Assembly: GCA_017987425.1 (NCBI GenBank) | Contig: JAGNTT010000061.1 | Location: 1-10,062 of the forward strand | Source: Candidatus Omnitrophota bacterium | Lineage (GTDB): Bacteria > Omnitrophota > Gorgyraeia > Zapsychrales > Fredricksoniimonadaceae | DNA: 10,062 nucleotides | Direction of reading: 5' to 3' | Shown here: positions 6,601-10,062 of the stretch, one piece after another | How the letters are laid out: the number at the start of each line of letters is the position of its first letter | Position numbering within the stretch: position 1 is the first letter of the stretch | The notes under the pieces: model-generated | Databases searched by the model: none | What the model was told of the DNA's origin: nothing | What the model saw: only the letters and a program-made list of their open reading frames with translations | Translations under genes and position numbers: made by a program

Positions 6601-6757
6601 GTATTATCTGCGTTCCATGGGCGCGACGCGCATCGAAAAAAGCACCCTGGACATCAATAAGTATAACGACGTCGTCGGCCAGCGTCAGCGCGATGAGAAA
6701 GGCCGCGTGACGACCGTTGCTGCCGAACCCATTCAGGATTGTGAATCTTGTCAGTGA
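3644..6757 (+). CDS. nrdA: class I ribonucleoside-diphosphate reductase, large subunit
   Basis: A 1037-residue catalytic subunit that reduces ribonucleoside diphosphates to deoxy forms for DNA synthesis. Active-site residues are all present: Cys456 in SSCFL, the N-x-C-x-E set Asn668, Cys670 (thiyl radical) and Glu672, Cys685 in AVCNLGS, the radical-transfer pair Tyr987-Tyr988 in TTYYLRS, and C-terminal redox cysteines 1033 and 1036 (CESC). Spacing from Cys456 to Cys670 (214) equals that of E. coli NrdA. It is some 275 residues longer than the E. coli protein because two full ATP-cones (about 11-108 and 121-213) precede a third, degenerate cone-like unit (about 235-325) that merges with the reductase N-terminal domain. 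This build and length recall the chlamydial enzyme. The start at 3644 has GGAGGG eight bases upstream. It is followed by nrdB across a 138-base gap, likely one operon under NrdR control. Confidence 0.96.
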   Translation: MSQETTLNTEVKVQKRNGQQVEYNPKRILYAVSNAFKEYYGQPREAELSDEQLRDATKVTDCVFALIKERALKDEVLTVEEIQDEVIRQLYENGFKEVGERYASYRKHHAARRSVFELYTCLKRNSKPVSFKPEKITLAIAKAFQAHNNGFFNEILLEKAYELSEKVVVEIRTRWPEGRGIPIEEIQDIVERTIMSAGYHEVAKRYIIYREERAKERRIADENALLETLEWVKGINVKTVSGQEKPINLDEIRFKLETCCKGLADVSSETLFKEAVKNYFNGITESKIATANIMAARSFIEKEPNYSFVAARLLLLKEYYEAIGFEASFERMRAEYPSYLASYVLKAIDLQLLDPRLRTFDIKELGKAIVPERDFLFRYMGLQTLYDRYFIHHEDRRLELPQIFWMRVAMGLAINEGSRKNERAIEFYNILSTFRFMSSTPTLFNSGTRHPQLSSCFLTTIEDDLYHIFKCIQDDAMLSKWSGGLGNDWTNVRAMGSRIKGTNGKSQGIIPFLKVANDTALAVNQGGKRQGAMCAYLEVWHLDMEDFLELRKNTGDERRRTHDMHTAAWIPDLFMKRVKANANWTLFSPNDVSDLHHIFGNEFEKRYEEYEALAQDGKIKNFKTVSAINLWRKMLSMLFETGHPWITFKDPSNVRSPQDHAGVVHSSNLCTEILLNTSKDETAVCNLGSVNLAVHVTPQGLDHKLLKQTIITAIRMLDNVIDINYYPTSESGTANQRHRPVGMGIMGFQDALYLQDMSYASNQAVEFADESMEAVSYYAILASTELAHERGVYSSFKGSKWDRGFLPYDTIALLEQERGGYLDIDRTMRMDWGPIREAIRTKGMRNSLVMAIAPTATIGNITGVTASIEPVYKNVFVKSNLSGDFTVINEYLVEDLKKLGVWDQEMIDDIKYFDGSIQEIPRIPAAVKLKYATAFEIDYEWIIEAGSRRQKWIDMGQSLNLYQAKPSGKKVSDMYLFAWEKGLKTTYYLRSMGATRIEKSTLDINKYNDVVGQRQRDEKGRVTTVAAEPIQDCESCQ

Positions 6758-6773
6758 TTTGAAAAGATTTAGT

Positions 6774-6850
6774 GAGGTAAAGGGGTAAGAGGTACAGAGG
6801 TAAAAAATCGTAATGAATTTCTACCTCTTAACTCTTACCTCTTTTACCTC
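6774..6850. repeat. heptad-like hairpin E between nrdA and nrdB
   Basis: Two 29-base arms (6774-6802 and 6822-6850), built from purine words like GAGGTAA on the left and TACCTCT on the right, are imperfect reverse complements with a loop of about 19 bases. The period is mostly 7 with occasional 8- or 9-base steps, so it is less regular than A-D. The 8-mer AAGATTTA occurs on both sides (6764-6771 and 6854-6861), like a target-site duplication. It could partly attenuate transcription into nrdB or stabilise the nrdA message (inference). Confidence 0.75.
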
Positions 6851-6895
6851 TTTAAGATTTAAGTTTAAATAACTTTCTGCAACAGGAGGCTTAGA

Positions 6896-7987
<1,092 letters not shown>

Positions 7988-7991
7988 TATG

Positions 7992-8026
7992 ACGGGCGAT
8001 CAATGATCGCCCGTACATTTTTTATT
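7992..8026 (+). terminator. REP-type hairpin with T-run after nrdB
   Basis: A 10-bp perfect stem with a 3-nt loop (7992-8001, loop AAT, 8005-8014), followed by ACA and a T-rich tract from 8018. It lies a few bases after the nrdB stop and can serve as its terminator. Its core GGGCGATC and the trailing GTACA match the right-hand half of the REPINs downstream (CCCTACA), so it appears to be a single REP that doubles as a terminator. Confidence 0.75.
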
Positions 8027-8037
8027 TTATTTTTTGG

Positions 8038-8067
8038 ATTCCCCCGATCCGAAAGGAGAGGGGGAAT
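8038..8067 (+). promoter_or_regulatory. hairpin enclosing the Shine-Dalgarno of the transposase
   Basis: ATTCCCCC (8038-8045) can pair perfectly with GGGGGAAT (8060-8067), leaving a 14-base loop that contains AAAGGAG. The transposase ATG follows two bases later. Such a fold could hold down translation of the transposase. I infer this from complementarity only. Confidence 0.45.
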
Positions 8068-8068
8068 T

Positions 8069-8572
8069 ATGGTTTTTCCGGTCCGTAAAAATCTCAGGCT
8101 GAGTCATTACGATTATTCGCAAAACGGGTATTATTTCGTGACGATATGTTGCCCGAATATGTCGTTTGGAAATATCAAGGACGCCCAAATGCAATTAAAC
8201 GGTAAAGGCGAAATAGCTAGAGATCTTTGGTTAGAAATACCTGTCAGATATCCCGCCGTGGTCATCGATCAATTTGTGATCATGCCCGATCATATCCATG
8301 GAATTGTCATAATAAAAAAAACTGTAGGGGCGAACACTGTTCGCCCGAAAATCGTTGGCCCGACCATCGATTTCCCATCGTTATCCCGGATCATCCAAAT
8401 GTACAAAGGTGCTGTGGCCAAGACCATTCACCAAAAGATTGATCCTGGGTTTAAATGGCAACGCAGCTTTCACGACCGCATCATCCGCAATGAAAAAGAA
8501 TTGGACCGATTGCGGGAATACGTCCGGAATAATCCGAGGCAGCAGGATTTGAATGACGAGGATTTAAAATAA
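8069..8572 (+). CDS. REP-associated tyrosine transposase (RAYT, Y1/HUH family)
   Basis: A 167-residue single-strand DNA transposase of the IS200-like Y1 family, in the RAYT branch that is linked to REP palindromes and is usually single-copy and domesticated. Visible signatures are RLSHYDYSQNGYYFVTIC at the N-terminus, the HUH pair His75-Ile-His77 in MPDHIHGIVI, WQRSFHDRIIRNEKEL, and the catalytic Tyr151 in LREYVRNNP. The length is normal and the frame intact, so it may be active. The start ATG 8069 has a good Shine-Dalgarno inside a hairpin; an earlier ATG (8003) lies in the loop of the upstream REP and is rejected. Single REPs lie upstream (7992) and inside the gene (8324-8347), and a full REPIN begins three bases after the stop. 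Confidence 0.9.
   Translation: MVFPVRKNLRLSHYDYSQNGYYFVTICCPNMSFGNIKDAQMQLNGKGEIARDLWLEIPVRYPAVVIDQFVIMPDHIHGIVIIKKTVGANTVRPKIVGPTIDFPSLSRIIQMYKGAVAKTIHQKIDPGFKWQRSFHDRIIRNEKELDRLREYVRNNPRQQDLNDEDLK
8324..8347 (+). repeat. REP palindrome inside the RAYT coding sequence
   Basis: GTAGG at 8324-8328 leads into an 8-bp stem GGGCGAAC (8328-8335), loop ACT, GTTCGCCC (8339-8346), then G. This is the left-half form of the REPINs nearby. It is in frame and encodes about Val86-Pro93 (VGANTVRP) between the HUH motif and the catalytic Tyr, a region expected to tolerate insertions. Confidence 0.8.
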
Positions 8573-8575
8573 AAA

Positions 8576-8630
8576 TGTAGGGGCGGTTATCAACCGCCCG
8601 AAATTTGGGCGATCATTGATCGCCCCTACA
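8576..8630. repeat. REPIN 1: two inverted REP hairpins between RAYT and the TIR gene
   Basis: A 55-base element with perfect 10-bp inverted ends (TGTAGGGGCG at 8576, CGCCCCTACA ending 8630). Inside are two hairpins, each with an 8-bp stem and 3-nt loop: GGGCGGTT/AACCGCCC (8581-8599) and GGGCGATC/GATCGCCC (8607-8625). It matches the published REPIN layout of two REPs in inverse order. It fills the gap between the RAYT stop and the TIR gene leader. Confidence 0.9.
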
Positions 8631-8648
8631 TGGTTAGGTGGTGGAATT

Positions 8649-9701
8649 ATGAGCAGTGTTTTTTTAAGTCATCATACAAATGATAAAGAATTTGTTGGAA
8701 AGCTGAAGGTGTGTCTTGCACGAGATGGTATTAATGTTTGGGGAAATGAGGATGAAATGTTGGAGGGAGATTTTTTAATAAACAAGATCTCCTATGGAAT
8801 TGCCAGCATCGAATATTTAGGGGTCATTATCTCTAAAAGCTCAAATAAATCTTTCTGGCTTCAGAAAGACGCAGCATTTGTTGCGGCAAAGGAAATCAAT
8901 GGTAAACGTGTTGTCGTTTTGCCGATATTATTGGAAGGATACGAAATCCCCGTCTTTTTAAAAGATAAGCCATATGCCGATTTTACCAATGGCTTTGACA
9001 TTGGATATCAAGGACTTCTTAAGACTTTAACAAAACCAAAGGGCTTTACAGCTGATCCGGGGGGGCAGGAGTTCGCGGTAAGTGATACCCTTGAGAAAAA
9101 AGAAATAGCAAAAATTAAATGCAAAGGGAAAACGAGCCGGGGAAAAGCGTGTAAGGAAGAGGTGGTAGAAGGTTCGCAATATTGTCTAACTCATTTGCCA
9201 TCCGATCAAAAGGCAAAAAGCAGACAGACTTTAAAAAGGCGCAACTATTTCAAAGAATTGTTTCCGCTGATCCTTTTCTTGTTAATCAGCGTGCCATTAG
9301 TGGCCGGTTATATTCACAAACAAAATGAATATCGTAAGAATATCTATATCGAAATTCAACGTAACGTATCGTGGTTGAAAGCTTGCAGAGATTTGGTAAA
9401 CGATTTTAAGAGAAAACTCAATTATTCTAACAACAGCTTTCCGGATTTAGATTCATTTCCTCAGCACTCAGAGGTTTATGCATGGTATAAATCCGAACTG
9501 CATTTACTTCCTTCAAATCTGATGCCTGTCGTTAAGGATTTCTTTGACGCATTAGAGAAAACCGAAGAAGCCAGACAGGGTTGTTATGTGCAGTTAAGGT
9601 CGAAGCAAATGGATATTGCCCAGAGATGTGTGGATTATGAAAAACTCAGAGATGATGCGATAAAAATGGGGGATCTGTTATTGCAGCGCGGTGAATTCTG
9701 A
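8649..9701 (+). CDS. TIR-domain protein with a zinc-type Cys/His motif and one transmembrane helix
   Basis: A 350-residue protein. Residues 1-130 form a TIR domain: SVFLSHHTNDKEF (strand A and helix A), INVWGNEDEMLEGD (BB-loop region), YLGVIISKSS, SFWLQKDAAFV, VVVLPILLEGYEIP. Bacterial TIR domains often cleave NAD+ in antiphage defence. The Glu expected in the W-x-x-x-E motif is Asp74 here, so activity is uncertain. Residues 158-182 hold C-x9-C-x10-C-x2-H (Cys158, 168, 179, His182), a small zinc-binding-like motif with the C-x3-T-x2-G-x2-C pattern seen in short bacterial Cys/His domains. Residues about 204-222 are a hydrophobic helix preceded by basic residues, so TIR and zinc parts should be cytoplasmic and the 128-residue helical tail extracytoplasmic. 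I do not recognise the tail. The start at 8649 follows a weak AGGTGG. The gene is visibly richer in A+T than nrdAB, suggesting acquisition. No partner gene is visible, so a defence role is inference. Confidence 0.85.
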   Translation: MSSVFLSHHTNDKEFVGKLKVCLARDGINVWGNEDEMLEGDFLINKISYGIASIEYLGVIISKSSNKSFWLQKDAAFVAAKEINGKRVVVLPILLEGYEIPVFLKDKPYADFTNGFDIGYQGLLKTLTKPKGFTADPGGQEFAVSDTLEKKEIAKIKCKGKTSRGKACKEEVVEGSQYCLTHLPSDQKAKSRQTLKRRNYFKELFPLILFLLISVPLVAGYIHKQNEYRKNIYIEIQRNVSWLKACRDLVNDFKRKLNYSNNSFPDLDSFPQHSEVYAWYKSELHLLPSNLMPVVKDFFDALEKTEEARQGCYVQLRSKQMDIAQRCVDYEKLRDDAIKMGDLLLQRGEF

Positions 9702-9749
9702 AAGAAATGAAACGTCCTGGGATTCACGATGTGACCTTAATATAAATAA

Positions 9750-9805
9750 TGTAGGGGTCGGGTCACCCGGCCCGTTAAAAAGGGCGGGGAAACCCCGCCC
9801 CTACA
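9750..9805. repeat. REPIN 2 downstream of the TIR gene
   Basis: A 56-base element with TGTAGGGG at the left end and CCCCTACA at the right. Its two hairpins have the same 8-3-8 geometry: GGGTCGGG/CCCGGCCC (9755-9773, one G-T wobble) and GGGCGGGG/CCCCGCCC (9782-9800). The inner stem sequences differ from REPIN 1 while pairing is kept. It lies 48 bases after the TIR stop and could also end its transcript. Confidence 0.9.
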
Positions 9806-9895
9806 GGATTTGTTTGAATTATACGAACGAAAGGGCCGGTCCCCATTGAGGGAGGCAGGTCTAAGCTCTGAGTAAATGTCCAAAGGAGATGTGCC

Positions 9896-10062
9896 GTGCC
9901 CAGATTATATATCGGCCAGTCATTGATCGATGGATTCTCGATCCTTACCATGGGGCCCGCCATTCTCATTCCCGTCGGGATCAACACCGTCTGTTTTATG
10001 CTTCAGATGCAGTATCCTTCGACGGGTGCTTTTCTGGGCACCATGCTGCTCAATTTCTTTCT
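9896..10062 (+). CDS. unrecognised hydrophobic protein, 5' part (runs off the window)
   Basis: GTG at 9896 with AGGAG at 9884-9888 opens a frame of 55 codons that is still open at the window end. The product begins MPRLYIGQSLIDGF and then has a hydrophobic stretch (about residues 14-33: ILTMGPAILIPVG and on), a short polar break, and another hydrophobic run, suggesting an integral membrane protein. A GTG five bases earlier is in another frame that soon stops. I do not recognise the family. Confidence 0.55.
   Translation, partial: MPRLYIGQSLIDGFSILTMGPAILIPVGINTVCFMLQMQYPSTGAFLGTMLLNFF

Noticed and set aside
8003..8068. Earlier ATG for the RAYT (extra 22 codons)
   Set aside because: This start lies in the loop of the upstream REP/terminator hairpin, and the added residues would come from the T-rich tract. 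ATG 8069 has a proper Shine-Dalgarno and matches the usual RAYT N-terminus.
8616..8648. Earlier ATG for the TIR protein (extra 11 codons)
   Set aside because: It lies within the second hairpin of REPIN 1. The TIR domain starts normally from ATG 8649.
9775..9987. A 70-codon minus-strand frame across REPIN 2 and the last gene start
   Set aside because: Its C-terminal part is encoded by the REPIN, and it opposes a plus-strand frame with a good Shine-Dalgarno. No family resemblance.

Overview
The window reads as chromosomal DNA of a bacterium with moderate GC content and short intergenic gaps, most of them filled with structured repeats. No rRNA or taxonomic marker is present. The ribonucleotide reductase pair resembles the chlamydial one: a large subunit of about 1040 residues with stacked ATP-cones, and a small subunit with Phe at the radical-Tyr position. 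Together with the heptad-repeat hairpins and REP-like palindromes, this suggests a PVC-superphylum or Omnitrophota-like lineage. That placement is inference.

Layout. (1) 1-1400: the 3' part of menE (o-succinylbenzoate-CoA ligase) converges on a hotdog thioesterase of the DHNA-CoA hydrolase type, pointing to menaquinone synthesis. The end of menE has been tandemly duplicated together with a heptad-repeat hairpin. (2) 1401-3303: a promoter-like site, a decayed aquaporin pseudogene, then tpx (thiol peroxidase) and a Mn-type superoxide dismutase, closed by a strong terminator. This is a small peroxide/superoxide defence cluster. (3) 3304-8030: a consensus-like promoter overlaid by two NrdR-box-like palindromes, a leader of about 200 nt with a possible 38-codon uORF, then nrdA and a probable class Ic nrdB. 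(4) 8030-9810: an accessory segment with a REP-associated tyrosine transposase (RAYT), REP/REPIN palindromes around and inside it, and an AT-rich gene for a TIR - zinc-motif - transmembrane protein bracketed by two complete REPINs. (5) 9896-end: the start of an unrecognised hydrophobic protein.

Two repeat families shape the intergenic DNA. The first has five hairpin elements built from 7-nt units (8, 11, 10 and 11 exact heptads, plus one less regular); they resemble the STRR repeats of cyanobacteria but are folded into inverted arms. The second is an 8-bp-stem, 3-nt-loop palindrome with TGTAG/CTACA flanks, linked to the RAYT. Its inner stem bases change in a compensatory way between copies.

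The best candidate for an undescribed system is the TIR - zinc - TM gene with a Glu-to-Asp change at the expected NADase position, lying between two REPINs beside the RAYT. The nrd locus is the best-supported biological story: a Phe-type (Mn/Fe) reductase under apparent NrdR control.
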